From Geomonas oryzisoli (lineage in GTDB: Bacteria; Desulfobacterota; Desulfuromonadia; Geobacterales; Geobacteraceae), in contig NZ_CP076723.1 in the NCBI RefSeq assembly GCF_018986915.1, forward strand, positions 2,079,501 through 2,143,500: a stretch of 64,000 nt of DNA. The letters run 5' to 3'. Shown here one piece after another: positions 1-9,638 of the stretch (position 1 is the first letter of the stretch; the number at the start of each line of letters is the position of its first letter). Both the position numbers and the translations under genes were made by a program. The notes below the pieces were generated by a model. The model did not search any database. It was not told the origin of the DNA and was given only the letters and a program-made list of their open reading frames with translations.

Positions 1-401
1 CGCTGGACCCGAACAAACCGACCTACAACCAGGATGTGTCCGACCTGGTGCGTTTCGCCGACCATGACCTGCTGAAGGGGATGACCGAGGTGCAGGACCG
101 GCTCACCACCACCTCCCAGCTCTCCGCATCCTCGCTTTCCTTCCTGGAGAGCGTGAACCACTACGTGGGCTCCGGCGACGAGGCCCTGACCAAGGCCAAA
201 TCGTTCCTGAAGAGCGACGACAAGGCGGAGAAGAGCTTCCTCGCCGAAAGCACCGCCTCTTTGAAGAACAAGGCCCAGGTCTTCAACGGCAAACTGCAGC
301 TCTTCGACGCTACCGTGAAGAAGACCTCGCCCCAGATCAAGGCGCTGGTCGCCTATGACGACCTGGCGCGCAGCCTGGATCCGAAGTTCGCCAAGAAGTA
401 G
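1..401 (+). CDS. C-terminal part of an unrecognised protein (5' end outside the window)
   Basis: The reading frame is open from base 3 (codons for LDPNKPTYNQ) with no stop before the internal GTG at 36, so this is most likely the tail of a longer gene that begins before the window. The visible 130 residues are hydrophilic, rich in Lys, Asp, Ser and Leu, and look helical, with stretches such as SFLESVNHYV and FNGKLQLFDATVKKT. There is no membrane segment or Cys motif. It stops with TAG at 399-401, just ahead of an intrinsic terminator. I do not recognise the family. Confidence 0.6.
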   Translation, partial: LDPNKPTYNQDVSDLVRFADHDLLKGMTEVQDRLTTTSQLSASSLSFLESVNHYVGSGDEALTKAKSFLKSDDKAEKSFLAESTASLKNKAQVFNGKLQLFDATVKKTSPQIKALVAYDDLARSLDPKFAKK

Positions 402-426
402 ACGTCGTGCTCTACTGAAACGCAAA

Positions 427-459
427 AGGCCTCACCCGGTTCGGGAGAGGCCTTTTTTT
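427..459 (+). terminator. Rho-independent terminator
   Basis: AGGCCTC (427-433) pairs with GAGGCCT (447-453). An inner CCCG/CGGG pair closes a small loop, and a run of seven T follows. It ends the gene that stops at 401. The opposite-strand gene (496-1773) also ends nearby, but the A-run on that side is only four bases. Confidence 0.85.
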
Positions 460-495
460 ATGCTGCGCCGCAACCTGCGGCGTCGCGAGGACGGT

Positions 496-1773
496 TTAGA
501 ACTTGTAGCCCAGCGAGAGCGCCACGAGATGGGCGTCGCTTTGGTACTTGCCGTTGGCCGAGGTGGCAGCAATGCCGGGAAGACCGTAGATGGTGTTGTT
601 CTTGTTCCGGTTCTCGTAGTACTGGTAGCCGTAGGCGACGGCCACGGTAAAGGGTTTGAGATCGACATCGGTGCCGACGCAGAAAACGTGGGTCGTGGCG
701 TCCGGGATGGAGGGGTCGAAGGTGCTGTCGGGTACCGCGCTTTCCCCGTAGACGTAGCCTGCCAGCAGCGCGACTTTCGGGTCCACCTGATACCTGCCGC
801 CCAGGTTGAGCCCCCAGCTGTCCTTCCAGTTCCTCGGGGTGATCGAGGAGCTGCCGTTGTCGAGACGGATGTCCAGATTCTTGAACTTGGACCACCCCTC
901 CCAGCGCACCCCCGCCTCCAGGGTGAGCCTGTCGATCCCCTTGAAGGCGACGCCTGCCGTGAACTGCGGGGGGAGGGTGAGGTCGGTCTTGCCGCCGCTG
1001 TTCAGGACGGTGACCGGCGGCACCAGCGGCGTCGGGCTGGCAAAGACCGCGTCCCCGGAGATGTCGACGTAGACCTGGCTGCGGTAGGAGGCGCCGACGG
1101 TCAGGTGCTCGCAGGGATCCCAGGCGGCCGCCACGTTGAATCCGACGCCGGTCCCGTCACCCTTGAACTTCTGGTTGATGTCCGTGCCCGGAGCGTAGCC
1201 GAGCAGGGGGGTGAGCGCGGCGGACGGGATCTTTCTCTGCAGCGTCGCGTCGAGCAGCACGACGTCGACCCCGGCGGCCAGTGAGAGCGAGGGAAGCACG
1301 CGGTAGGAAAGTACCGGGTTGATGTCGAAGGTCTTCAGGTTGGACCTGGTGGCGAGGTAGCGGCCGTCCCAGTTGTCCTTCCACTCGGTGCCCAGGCCGA
1401 AGGGGTTGAAGATGCCGAGGCCGGCGCTTACCTGGTCGTTGAACTTGTGGGTTACGTAGAGGTGGCTCGGGAAGAATACCGATTCGTCGGAGGAGGGGTT
1501 TCCGCCGATGGAACTCGCGTACTCGCGCGAGGAGAGTATCGCCGTGGTGCCTACCATCACCTGGGTTCCGTCGAGCTTGTTCATCAGGGCAGGGTTGTAA
1601 AAGATGGTGCTGGCATCGCTGGTGTGGGCGGTGACCGCGTTGCCCTGGCCCAGGGCGCTGGCCCCGTGGGTGAAGACGGCGTAGCCGGCGGCAAGTGCGG
1701 ACGAAGGAGCACCGGCTCCCAGCGAGACCGCCGAAGCGAGCAGCCCGGCGATCAGGCTCTTCCTGTAATTCAT
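496..1773 (-). CDS. FadL/OmpP1/TodX-family outer-membrane transport protein
   Basis: 425 residues, an outer-membrane beta-barrel of the FadL family, which moves long-chain fatty acids or other hydrophobic compounds across the outer membrane. A signal peptide (MNYRKSLIAGLLASAVSLG, Ala-rich to about residue 29) is followed by the FadL-like N-terminal 'hatch' pattern: GYAVFTHGASALGQGNA, then DASTIFYNPALM. Alternating hydrophobic strands follow, and the protein ends in the barrel signature LGYKF with a C-terminal Phe. The ATG at 1773 is chosen because AGGAGG lies seven bases upstream; an in-frame extension to 1854 has no signal peptide. The gene stands alone. Its substrate cannot be read from sequence. 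Confidence 0.88.
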   Translation of the reverse strand: MNYRKSLIAGLLASAVSLGAGAPSSALAAGYAVFTHGASALGQGNAVTAHTSDASTIFYNPALMNKLDGTQVMVGTTAILSSREYASSIGGNPSSDESVFFPSHLYVTHKFNDQVSAGLGIFNPFGLGTEWKDNWDGRYLATRSNLKTFDINPVLSYRVLPSLSLAAGVDVVLLDATLQRKIPSAALTPLLGYAPGTDINQKFKGDGTGVGFNVAAAWDPCEHLTVGASYRSQVYVDISGDAVFASPTPLVPPVTVLNSGGKTDLTLPPQFTAGVAFKGIDRLTLEAGVRWEGWSKFKNLDIRLDNGSSSITPRNWKDSWGLNLGGRYQVDPKVALLAGYVYGESAVPDSTFDPSIPDATTHVFCVGTDVDLKPFTVAVAYGYQYYENRNKNNTIYGLPGIAATSANGKYQSDAHLVALSLGYKF

Positions 1774-1929
1774 AGATCCTCCTGGAATTGAAACCGCGGT
1801 ATTGATCTCTGTCATGCTGCGGCGTTGACGAATCGCCGCGACAACGGGTAACATGGCTGTCGTGGTTGACTAACCACAAGGCTTCGTGTTAAAAGTCTAA
1901 TGATTCGAATCGGTTAACGGGAGCATTCG

Positions 1930-2736
1930 ATGCACTCAGAAAGACGATACCTGATGGAACACGCCGAGGAGTCCCTTCGGCTCGACATGAAAACGGACAA
2001 CGCGGTGACCGAGACGCAGGCGCGCTGGGCGGGGCTTGCGCCGGGCATGAGCGTCATCGACATCGGCTGCGGCCCTGGCAAAACAACCAGCATGCTCGGG
2101 GAACTGGTGCAGCCGGGCGGAAGGGCGGTCGGCGTCGACCTCTCCGAGCAACGCCTCGACTTCGCCCGCCGGCATTACGGTTCCGGCACGGTCAGCTTCG
2201 AGCGTTGCGACCTGTACCAGCCGCTCACCGGGTTTGGGCAGTTCGATTTCGCATGGTGCCGATTCGTCCTCGAGTACCACCTCTCCAACTGCTTCGAGCT
2301 GGTGCGCAACATCTCGGCTGCGCTGAAGCCCGGAGGGATACTCTGCCTGATCGACCTCGACCACAACTGCCTGAGCCACTACGGTCAGTCCCCGCGCATG
2401 GAGCGCGCCGTCGCCGCCATCATCAAGAGCCTGGAGCAAAACGACAACTTCGACCCCTACGTCGGTCGCAAGCTGTACTCCTTTCTCTACGACCTCGGCT
2501 ACCGGGACATCGATGTGAAGGTCGCGGCGCACCACCAGATCTTCGGGGAACTGAAGGAGGTGGATGAATTCAACTGGACCAAGAAGGTCGAGGTGGCCGC
2601 CAAGAGATCGGGCTACGGTTTCGACGAGTACCAAGGGGGGTACGACGAGTTTCTGACCGAGTTCCATGACTTCTTCGCCAGTCCCCGCCGTTTCACCTAC
2701 ACCCCGATCATCTCCTGCCGCGGCCGCAAACCCTAG
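1930..2736 (+). CDS. class I SAM-dependent methyltransferase
   Basis: 268 residues. Motif I (VIDIGCGPGKTTSM, about residues 40-53), the acidic strand-2 end (AVGVDLSEQRL) and a LKPGGILCLIDLDH motif mark a Rossmann-fold SAM methyltransferase of the Methyltransf_25/11 type. The substrate is unknown. The ATG at 1930 follows a weak ACGGGAG. The gene is convergent with the HD-GYP gene, and their stop codons overlap in a shared CTAG at 2733-2736. Nothing nearby indicates a pathway. Confidence 0.8.
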   Translation: MHSERRYLMEHAEESLRLDMKTDNAVTETQARWAGLAPGMSVIDIGCGPGKTTSMLGELVQPGGRAVGVDLSEQRLDFARRHYGSGTVSFERCDLYQPLTGFGQFDFAWCRFVLEYHLSNCFELVRNISAALKPGGILCLIDLDHNCLSHYGQSPRMERAVAAIIKSLEQNDNFDPYVGRKLYSFLYDLGYRDIDVKVAAHHQIFGELKEVDEFNWTKKVEVAAKRSGYGFDEYQGGYDEFLTEFHDFFASPRRFTYTPIISCRGRKP

Positions 2737-4670
2737 GCCTCCTGAAGCTCTGCGGGCTTGCCGTCTTCTGTGGCCCGCAACCGGCAGGTGATCAGCGCCT
2801 CGACGATGTGCCGGTCGAAGTGAGTTCCCGCTCCTTCACGGAGCAGGCGGAACGCCTCGTCGACCCGCATCGGGGCGCGGTAGTGGCGCTGCGAGGTGAC
2901 CGCCTCGTAGAAATCCGCCACCGCGATGATCTTCGCCCCCAGCGGGATGTCCTTCCCCCTCAGTCCCTTCGGATAGCCGGTGCCGTCGATCTTTTCATGG
3001 TGCGCACCGGCAATCTCCGGCACCTCCCGGTAAATCCCCTCGAAATTGACCTGCTCCAGGATGTCGCGGGTCTTGTGGCAGTGGGTCTTGACGATCTCGT
3101 ACTCGAGGTCGGACAGTCTGCCGTTTTTCTTCAGTATGGCGTCGGGCACCCCGATCTTGCCGTAGTCGTGCAAAAGCGCGGCGACCCTGATCATCTCCCG
3201 TTCCGCGCGGGGAAGCCCCAGCTCCTCGCAGATCTCCTCGGAATACTCGGTGACCTTCTCGGAGTGGCCGGCGGTAAGCGGGTCCCGGGCGTCGATCGAC
3301 GCCGCCATGACCTTCAAAAAGGAGCTGAACTGGTTCGACTTCGCCTCGTGCAGCTTCGCGTTGCGGATGCTGATGCCGATGACGGGCGCGATCCCCATCA
3401 GCAGGGAGACGTCGCTTTGCACCAGCGGCCGCTTCGATTTCAGGTTGTCGACCGCGATGATCCCCAGGGATTCCCCCTCGCAGATGATCGGGCAGCAGAT
3501 GAAGGTCTGGGAGAGGAGCTGCTTGGCGAAGTTCTGGCTCCTGCCGGACAGGTTTCCCTCGATGTCCTTGACGTCGGCGACCAGGAAGGGGCGCTGCTCC
3601 CGGAAGGAGACCACGAAGACCCCCTTGGAATCCGGTCGGTCCAGATGGAAGGTGGTCTTGCCGAGGAAGGCGAGCTGTTCGTCGTGGTAGCCGAACCCGG
3701 CCTGGAAGACGAGCCGCGACTTGTCGGGGTTGCTGAGCAGGATGAGCCCGCGGCTGTAATCGAGGCGCTTTTCCAGGATCTGGATCACGTTGGACAGGAT
3801 CTCCTGGACCTCGGTCTGCCTGCTGATCACCTGGCCGATCTCGTTGGTCACCAGGGCGTTGTTGTAGTTGATCTCCATCCGCTTGAACAGGTTGTCGGTG
3901 AGATCCTTGAGGCTTTTCTGGCTGGTGAGCAAAGCGACTTTTTCGCTGCGCAGCGAGCAGATCTTGATGACCAGCAGCAGCACCAGCGCCCAGGGGGCCA
4001 CCAGGTAGATGGTCTTCATCTGGTCCGCCCGGTAGCAAAAGGCGATGATGAGGAAGATGGCGATGGCCGCGTAGTTGCGGGTGAACTGCCAGAACCCGGC
4101 GCTGGCCGGCTCCCAGGTGACGATGTAGCGACAGACCGGGTCGCCGTGGAAGACGCACTGGGGGTGCTCGATGCGCGGGAGCCTCGGTTGGAAGAGGTTG
4201 GCGATGGCCTCGAAAAAACCGATCCGGTTCTGGCACTGGAAAGGCTCCTCGTGGCATCCCGGTCTCGGGGTCACGGTGATTTCGTAGCTGTTGGCGCTGA
4301 GCTGTTTGGAGGTGTAGACGGAGGACCTGACGAAGTTGGTGTTGACGGTGTCGCCGATGAGGCTGTAGGCGCGGGCGGGTCCCACCAGGCCGAGGAAGTA
4401 CTGCCGGAGGATGCCCATCGCCTCGGGAGACGCGGCATACCTGCCTGCCTCGCGGGCGATGTTGTCGTTGCCGGTCAGCTTGAGCAGCCTCTCGTAGAAG
4501 AGGTTGACCTGCTCCTGGCTGAACCAGTGCCCCTGGTCGGCCACCTCCAGCGGGGTCATCTTGGCGTAGGCGAGCAGGTCGCCGATGTTGACGAAGTTGT
4601 ACTTGCTCTTGATCAGCTTGATGTAGATGTCGATGATGCTGCTGTTGTAAAGCGGTGTGTTCATCGGCAT
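2733..4670 (-). CDS. V4R-like sensor, membrane anchor, GAF and HD-GYP cyclic-di-GMP phosphodiesterase
   Basis: 645 residues. Residues 1-190 form a sensor with conserved Cys/His (CHEEPFQCQN and HPQCVFHGDPVCRYI), resembling V4R-type small-molecule sensors. Two hydrophobic segments follow (about 195-235), then a GAF domain (about 275-430) and a C-terminal HD-GYP domain. The HD-GYP signature is intact: H501-D502 in LLHDYGKIG and HHEKIDGTGYP at 557-567, so it should hydrolyse cyclic-di-GMP. The ATG at 4670 lies three bases after the stop of the PilZ gene, which suggests translational coupling. The same sensor and GAF arrangement occurs in the histidine kinase at 9639-11726. The V4R assignment is by motif resemblance only. 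Confidence 0.85.
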   Translation of the reverse strand: MPMNTPLYNSSIIDIYIKLIKSKYNFVNIGDLLAYAKMTPLEVADQGHWFSQEQVNLFYERLLKLTGNDNIAREAGRYAASPEAMGILRQYFLGLVGPARAYSLIGDTVNTNFVRSSVYTSKQLSANSYEITVTPRPGCHEEPFQCQNRIGFFEAIANLFQPRLPRIEHPQCVFHGDPVCRYIVTWEPASAGFWQFTRNYAAIAIFLIIAFCYRADQMKTIYLVAPWALVLLLVIKICSLRSEKVALLTSQKSLKDLTDNLFKRMEINYNNALVTNEIGQVISRQTEVQEILSNVIQILEKRLDYSRGLILLSNPDKSRLVFQAGFGYHDEQLAFLGKTTFHLDRPDSKGVFVVSFREQRPFLVADVKDIEGNLSGRSQNFAKQLLSQTFICCPIICEGESLGIIAVDNLKSKRPLVQSDVSLLMGIAPVIGISIRNAKLHEAKSNQFSSFLKVMAASIDARDPLTAGHSEKVTEYSEEICEELGLPRAEREMIRVAALLHDYGKIGVPDAILKKNGRLSDLEYEIVKTHCHKTRDILEQVNFEGIYREVPEIAGAHHEKIDGTGYPKGLRGKDIPLGAKIIAVADFYEAVTSQRHYRAPMRVDEAFRLLREGAGTHFDRHIVEALITCRLRATEDGKPAELQEA

Positions 4671-4673
4671 GGA

Positions 4674-6761
4674 TCAGGTCCCCTGGGCCGCGGTCCGCTG
4701 CGTCTTTCTGTCCTTGCCGCGGGTATGGAGCTCGCCCAGGTACCTGATGAAGTTCGAGGTCTGGGTCTGGGCGTTGAAGGCCCACAGGATGTACTTCCTC
4801 TCGAAGGGGAGGCTGGCGGCCTCGGCGTAGCTTTCGGGATACACCATCACCGGAATCTCGCTTTGCCGGTACTTGTGCGTGATGATGGAAAGCGCGATGA
4901 AGAGGATGTCCTTGGGGAAGTGCTCCTGGTCCAGGACGAACACCTTGATGCAGTTGGTGAGGTCGGAAAGGTTCAGACCGACATCGGAGACGTTGATCAT
5001 GAACACCGCCTTGACCACCCCGTCGCGCTTCAGGGTGTAGAGGTCTCGTTGCAGCGAGAACCCCGCCTCCCGGTAGTCGTGCGCCAGTTCTTCGCACTCG
5101 GTGATACCTGGTTCCATGTCGAGGGCGTGCAGCATGAGACCGCCGGAATGCTGCTCGTAGAAAGCCTCGAGCTCGAGCTGATCCTCCCGGGTGGTGCGGG
5201 TAAGCGCCCAGGGTCCGGCGAAGTTCCAGTCGTCCGAGAAGGTGCGCTGGTAGTGGAAGTAGACGAAGGTGTCGGTGGAGCAGCTCTTCCTGTCCTCGGC
5301 GGCCTTCAGGAACCCGCCGAAGATGCGGGTGGGAAACCTGTTCTCCGGCTTGTAGTAGCAGATCAGGTAGTCCATGTGGGACGACCGCAGGTTGTAGGTG
5401 TCGTTGATCGAGTTGCAGAGATGGTCGAGCACGACCATGCCCGCGTGGTTCGATTCCGACCGGTTGGCGGCATGGTGGTGCACAAGCCAGGTCCCCTGGT
5501 AAAAACGCAGCATCGCCAGGTGCCCCAGGATGTTGCCGTGCTCCTGGTAGATGAAGTGGCGGGCTATGCCGGGGTTCTCCGTGTAGAGCCTGCGGTAGGT
5601 CTCCTTGAGGTTGGCCTTGTTGAGCTGCACGAAATGGTACTTCTCCGGGTAGATGAAGCCGGTATCGAAGAAGAACTGCCACAGATCGTCCAGGTCGACC
5701 TGGGTGCTCACGTAGGAATGCCGGTTCTTGGCCAGGTACAGCAGCGAAAGGAGGCTGACGTGGTCCCGGATGTCCATGTCCAGGAAGCAAAGCCCGCACT
5801 TGACGATGGGGGCCTTCTCCTTCTTGGAGGCGTCGGTGCGGTAGACGACCTGGGCGGCGCACTTGGTGGAGAAGCCGTTGCCGATACGCAACTCCAGTTC
5901 GGGGATGATCATCCCCGGCAGGAGCACGCTCGACTCCACGTCCTCGCAGGCGGAGAAGCCGGAACCGGAGATGTCGAGCACCTTGAGGTCGACGTTCTTC
6001 TGGCTGAGGGGATGCCTGAACACGGCGTTGGGCAGGGGCAGCAGTTCGTGCCGGCAACTGCGGATCTCCTTGGCCTTGAAGCGCTGCATGTGCGCCTGCG
6101 ACGGCTCCAGCAGGTAGATCCTGTCCCTGTGTCCGAGTGTCTGGGAGGTGATCCGGCACTCGGCCGAGTAGAGGGTGGAGCTGTCGTTGGTCAATACCAC
6201 CTGCAGCGGCACGTCGCTGTTGATCCAATTGAAGGTGCGGCTGCCGTCGCCCTGGATCCGGACCCTGAAGGAAACGGCGCTGAAGTCGATCAGCGTCCCC
6301 TGGAAGCGCGCCCCGTTCTGGATGAGTTCGGCGGCGACGCCCTGGCACGGGTGGCGCCGAGACTTGCGGTAGTTCACCTCGATGCACTTCTCGGGGAGCA
6401 GGAAAATGGCCCCTTCGTCGTTGATGCTGATCAGTTCGGGGATGGCGGTCATCATGCGGTGACCGCTGACGACGAAGATGCTCTCGAGGGCGCAGCCGTT
6501 GGTCGCCGCGTGGACTGATTCGACCGAGACCCAGCGGCATTCGAGTCTGTTGTTAAGACAGGGGAGGGGAACTGCTTCAAGCGTCACCGTGCGGGGGTAC
6601 TTGGTGTGCCTGAAGTTGACGAGGATGGAGTCTTCCTGGAAGTTGATGAAGTTAAGCTTGTTGATCAGTCTATCGAGCCCGACTTCCTTTTCAGAACCGG
6701 GAGAAAATTCTATTACTGTGTCTGGCCGGGCAAATTGTAAAATCTTGCTGGCGTCTTTCAT
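4674..6761 (-). CDS. double PilZ-domain protein with GNAT-like C-terminal region
   Basis: 695 residues, cytoplasmic. Two PilZ-like modules can be seen. The first has RKSRR at 132-136 and a degenerate DFSAVSF at 159-165. The second has RSCR at 234-237 and a good DISGSG at 263-268 (consensus D/NxSxxG), so the second is the likelier cyclic-di-GMP binder. Residues from about 390 to the end contain a segment like an acyltransferase core (HGNILGHLAMLRFYQGTW); this is a tentative GNAT-like call. It is co-oriented with, and three bases before, the HD-GYP gene. The start at 6761 has GAGGTAGTA upstream. Its likely role is to receive the cyclic-di-GMP signal made and degraded by its neighbours. Confidence 0.75.
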   Translation of the reverse strand: MKDASKILQFARPDTVIEFSPGSEKEVGLDRLINKLNFINFQEDSILVNFRHTKYPRTVTLEAVPLPCLNNRLECRWVSVESVHAATNGCALESIFVVSGHRMMTAIPELISINDEGAIFLLPEKCIEVNYRKSRRHPCQGVAAELIQNGARFQGTLIDFSAVSFRVRIQGDGSRTFNWINSDVPLQVVLTNDSSTLYSAECRITSQTLGHRDRIYLLEPSQAHMQRFKAKEIRSCRHELLPLPNAVFRHPLSQKNVDLKVLDISGSGFSACEDVESSVLLPGMIIPELELRIGNGFSTKCAAQVVYRTDASKKEKAPIVKCGLCFLDMDIRDHVSLLSLLYLAKNRHSYVSTQVDLDDLWQFFFDTGFIYPEKYHFVQLNKANLKETYRRLYTENPGIARHFIYQEHGNILGHLAMLRFYQGTWLVHHHAANRSESNHAGMVVLDHLCNSINDTYNLRSSHMDYLICYYKPENRFPTRIFGGFLKAAEDRKSCSTDTFVYFHYQRTFSDDWNFAGPWALTRTTREDQLELEAFYEQHSGGLMLHALDMEPGITECEELAHDYREAGFSLQRDLYTLKRDGVVKAVFMINVSDVGLNLSDLTNCIKVFVLDQEHFPKDILFIALSIITHKYRQSEIPVMVYPESYAEAASLPFERKYILWAFNAQTQTSNFIRYLGELHTRGKDRKTQRTAAQGT

Positions 6762-7003
6762 TACTACCTCATGGCCGCCCTGAGTGGCGACTGGAGAAAC
6801 TGTGGCGGTGGCGTTTTACTAGTGGGCCAAGTTCTCAAAGGGACGCGGTCGATCCATCCATTACGCGTAGCGATTATTAGCATGTTTTGGATAGTTTTTC
6901 ACTATTAAAACGATGTGTGACTAAAGAAAAAATGAGGTGACCGGGCGGAGCCGGTGAGGGGGAGATTGCACTGGTCGGCGAGACGGCGAGGTGCTGTTCG
7001 TTT
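6762..7003. other. intergenic gap between two minus-strand signalling genes
   Basis: About 240 bases, AT-richer than its surroundings around 6870-6935. It should hold the promoter of the PilZ/HD-GYP pair on the minus strand. No convincing -35/-10, sigma-54 site or terminator was found, and no gene. Confidence 0.4.
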
Positions 7004-9361
7004 TCAGCCTTTGGACTGCAGGGACGCCTCGAGATAGGCGTTGAAATCCAGGGTCTTAGCCAGATTGCTCTGAGTCGCGGCGCGCGGTGCCGGCGCCTCG
7101 TGCAGTACCTCGCCGGGCTGCGAGGAGGTGCGCGCCGCGACGATGCGGTTGCGGCCGCGGGCCTTCGCCTCGTAGAGCGCGACGTCGGAGGCGTGCACCA
7201 GATCGTTGAAGGTTCTGCCGTCCTCGGGGAAGGAGGCTATGCCGAGGCTCGCGGTGAGGCGCCGCAGCGGGATGTCGCTCTCGCCGGGGAAACGCTTGTT
7301 CTCGATCTCGGCGCGGATCCGCTCCGCCACGATCATCGCCTCAGCCTTGGATGTCCCCGGCAGTACGGCGCAGAATTCTTCACCGCCGTAGCGCGCCACG
7401 ATGTCCATCTCGCGCAGCGACTCCTTGATGATGTCCGCGGTGAGTTTGAGCGCCTCGTCTCCGGCCAGATGGCCGCAGAGGTCGTTGTAGCTCTTGAAGA
7501 AATCGAGATCGATGAAGATCACGGTGAGGTTCAGTCCCTGGCGCGCGCTCCGGTTCAGCTCCTCCTCGAGGCGGCTCTTGAGGAAGCGGCGGTTGTACAG
7601 GCCGGTAAGGGGGTCGGTGACCGAGAGTTGCTCGAAGCGGACCGATTCCTCCAGGACCTCGGTGCGTTCGATCATGAGCGAGGCGAGGTTCGCGAACGAG
7701 GTGAGCAGCATCAGGTCGGAGTGGGTGAAAGGACGCAGGTTCTTCTTGTCGGAGAGGTTCAGCACCCCGATCACCTTGTTCTTGAGCTTGAGCGGGATAC
7801 AGATGAGCGACTTGGACTTGAAGCGCAGCCTGTTGGTCATGGCGACCCTGCTGTCCTTTTCGACGTCGTTGACCAGCAGCGGCTGCCCGGTCTTGGCGAC
7901 CATGCCCGCGATCCCCTTGCCGACCTTGAGCTGCAGGCAGCGTGCGATGTTGAGCGTCATGCCAAGGGTGAACACTATCTGCATCCCCACGCCGTCCTTG
8001 TCGATCAGCATGATGGAGCCCTGGGTCGCATCGATCAGTTCCGAGGCGATCTTCAGGATGGACTCGTAGAGCAGGTCCTTGCTGTCTATCTGCAAAAGCG
8101 TGTCGGTAAGCGACATCAGGCGTTCGGAGAGGGCGTTCTCCTTGCTGCGGGCGGCGTCCTTGTCGATGGTACTGAGTTTGCCCGCCATGGCGCCGCAGAG
8201 CATGGAGATAATAAGCGCGTCATTGGGCTGTATGTCGGTGTCGAAAAGAGCGAGAAAGCCCAAAAGCTCCCCTTGAGCCTTGAGCGGGAAAACGGTGCAG
8301 ACGGTGGCTCTCAGTTCGGGGAGGGCGGCACGCATCCTCCCGTCCCACAGTACCGTCTTTTTCACCTTGTCCGGCGCCACGAACAGCTGCAGCGATTCGG
8401 CGCTCAGCGTTCCCAATTCATCGGGGAGCCCCCATACGCCGGTAGCGGTAAACGATTTCCGGTCCGAGTCGGGGAGGGCGATCGCGATGCGCGCGACCTG
8501 GAATGCGGTGACGATGGTGTCGCAGCAGATGGCGACGCAGGCGGTGACGGTGGTGACCCGGTCGAGTTTCTCCAGTGCCTGGGACACGGCCTGCAACGCC
8601 TCGTCGCCGACAGTCGCCCTGGGGGGGGCCACCACGGCGCGCTCGTGGTGACGGGCGGGGAGTCGGTACAGTTCGATCCGGCGTCTGACCTGCTCGGCGA
8701 CCTCTTCGACCTCCTCGTAACTGGCGGTGCAAAGCGATTCCACGTAAGGAAGCAGTGAAAACGCATCGTCACCGCTGCGGGCAAGGGAGGCCAACTGCCA
8801 CAGGTCGATCGTTTCCTCGCGGACGCCGTCACCCACCAGGCAGAAGTCGGCACCGGAGAGGGTGAAGGGGATGAGGAAGCCGAAGAAGCCGCCGCCGTAG
8901 CGGCAGACCGAGGGGGTCCCTTCCTCGAAGAAAACCTCCATGTTCTCCTCGAAGAATTGCTTGGAAACCTCCCGACAAAGCTTGTCTTCCACGACGGTGG
9001 CGCAGGACTCGAAACACCGCGCGGACGCAACGGTACCGTTACGCCTGCGATAAAGCGTAAGGCTGTAGCGCGCCAGCATGGGGAGTCCCTTCAACTCCGT
9101 CAGCAAATCCCCAAAAGGCATGTTTGCGAGTTCCTGCGTCACAGGTAAGGCTCCAGCTTCAGTGAGGCATCCCTCCGGGGAGGGGTGCACGCTTACGTGA
9201 AAGGTGTTTTGCTGCACGTTCTGCGCCAAAAGCTGTGTGCGTAGCGAGCGGTCAAACCGCATTAAAGCCGCATAATTACCGCTCTCTACTCTATGCGATA
9301 CGCGTACTGCCTCGAGCTCATCCTGCGATGCCGTATGATCGGACAACAGGATATGGGGCAA
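7004..9361 (-). CDS. multi-domain GAF-GGDEF diguanylate cyclase
   Basis: 785 residues, no membrane segment. The N-terminal third (about 1-240) is an unrecognised sensor-like region. Two GAF-like regions follow (about 260-400 and 430-580, the second with VGKGIAGMVAKTGQPLLVND), then a GGDEF domain from about 595. The active-site motif is GGEEF at 659-663, preceded by FIDLDFFKSYND. An RxxD inhibitory site (R650-D653) sits five residues before GGEEF. It should make cyclic-di-GMP from two GTP with product feedback. The end of the protein is a low-complexity tail. It precedes the PilZ and HD-GYP genes on the same strand and is divergent from the histidine kinase. Confidence 0.9.
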   Translation of the reverse strand: MPHILLSDHTASQDELEAVRVSHRVESGNYAALMRFDRSLRTQLLAQNVQQNTFHVSVHPSPEGCLTEAGALPVTQELANMPFGDLLTELKGLPMLARYSLTLYRRRNGTVASARCFESCATVVEDKLCREVSKQFFEENMEVFFEEGTPSVCRYGGGFFGFLIPFTLSGADFCLVGDGVREETIDLWQLASLARSGDDAFSLLPYVESLCTASYEEVEEVAEQVRRRIELYRLPARHHERAVVAPPRATVGDEALQAVSQALEKLDRVTTVTACVAICCDTIVTAFQVARIAIALPDSDRKSFTATGVWGLPDELGTLSAESLQLFVAPDKVKKTVLWDGRMRAALPELRATVCTVFPLKAQGELLGFLALFDTDIQPNDALIISMLCGAMAGKLSTIDKDAARSKENALSERLMSLTDTLLQIDSKDLLYESILKIASELIDATQGSIMLIDKDGVGMQIVFTLGMTLNIARCLQLKVGKGIAGMVAKTGQPLLVNDVEKDSRVAMTNRLRFKSKSLICIPLKLKNKVIGVLNLSDKKNLRPFTHSDLMLLTSFANLASLMIERTEVLEESVRFEQLSVTDPLTGLYNRRFLKSRLEEELNRSARQGLNLTVIFIDLDFFKSYNDLCGHLAGDEALKLTADIIKESLREMDIVARYGGEEFCAVLPGTSKAEAMIVAERIRAEIENKRFPGESDIPLRRLTASLGIASFPEDGRTFNDLVHASDVALYEAKARGRNRIVAARTSSQPGEVLHEAPAPRAATQSNLAKTLDFNAYLEASLQSKG

Positions 9362-9638
9362 TGTTAATATCGGAGTTCGGCACTATAAAGTCAGTAATTA
9401 GGATCACATTTTAATGTGTTTTCGGGCATCAAATTGTCGCAGGGCCCGCGAGGGATTGGCTGGATGGGGCGCTGCAGCGCGTCCTTGCACAGACCCCATG
9501 CAAATTTTCACTGATTAATCAGCCCTTAAGGCAGTAAGGGGTGCGTGATATGACTCATAGAGTAGGGGAAATAACTGATTGATTCTCACCTTCGATGGCT
9601 TTAAACTAGCCGGCCATTAGATGCACGAAAGGTTGCTG
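9362..9638. other. divergent intergenic region with dyads
   Basis: This 277-base region separates the GGDEF gene (minus) from the histidine kinase (plus) and must hold both promoters. Two dyads stand out: CACATTTTAATGTG at 9405-9418 and CTGATTAATCAG at about 9511-9522. Either could be a regulator site. No sigma-54 element with correct spacing was found. Confidence 0.4.

Noticed and set aside
2808-6518. A 1,236-residue open frame on the plus strand, opposite the HD-GYP and PilZ genes
   Set aside because: It is a high-GC shadow frame: composition is Val/Gly/Asp/Leu-rich without domains, while the minus strand encodes clear PilZ and HD-GYP domains with ribosome sites.
9450-9480. Sigma-54-like TGGCTGG...GGCGC before the histidine kinase
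   Set aside because: The -12 GC is out of register by one base.
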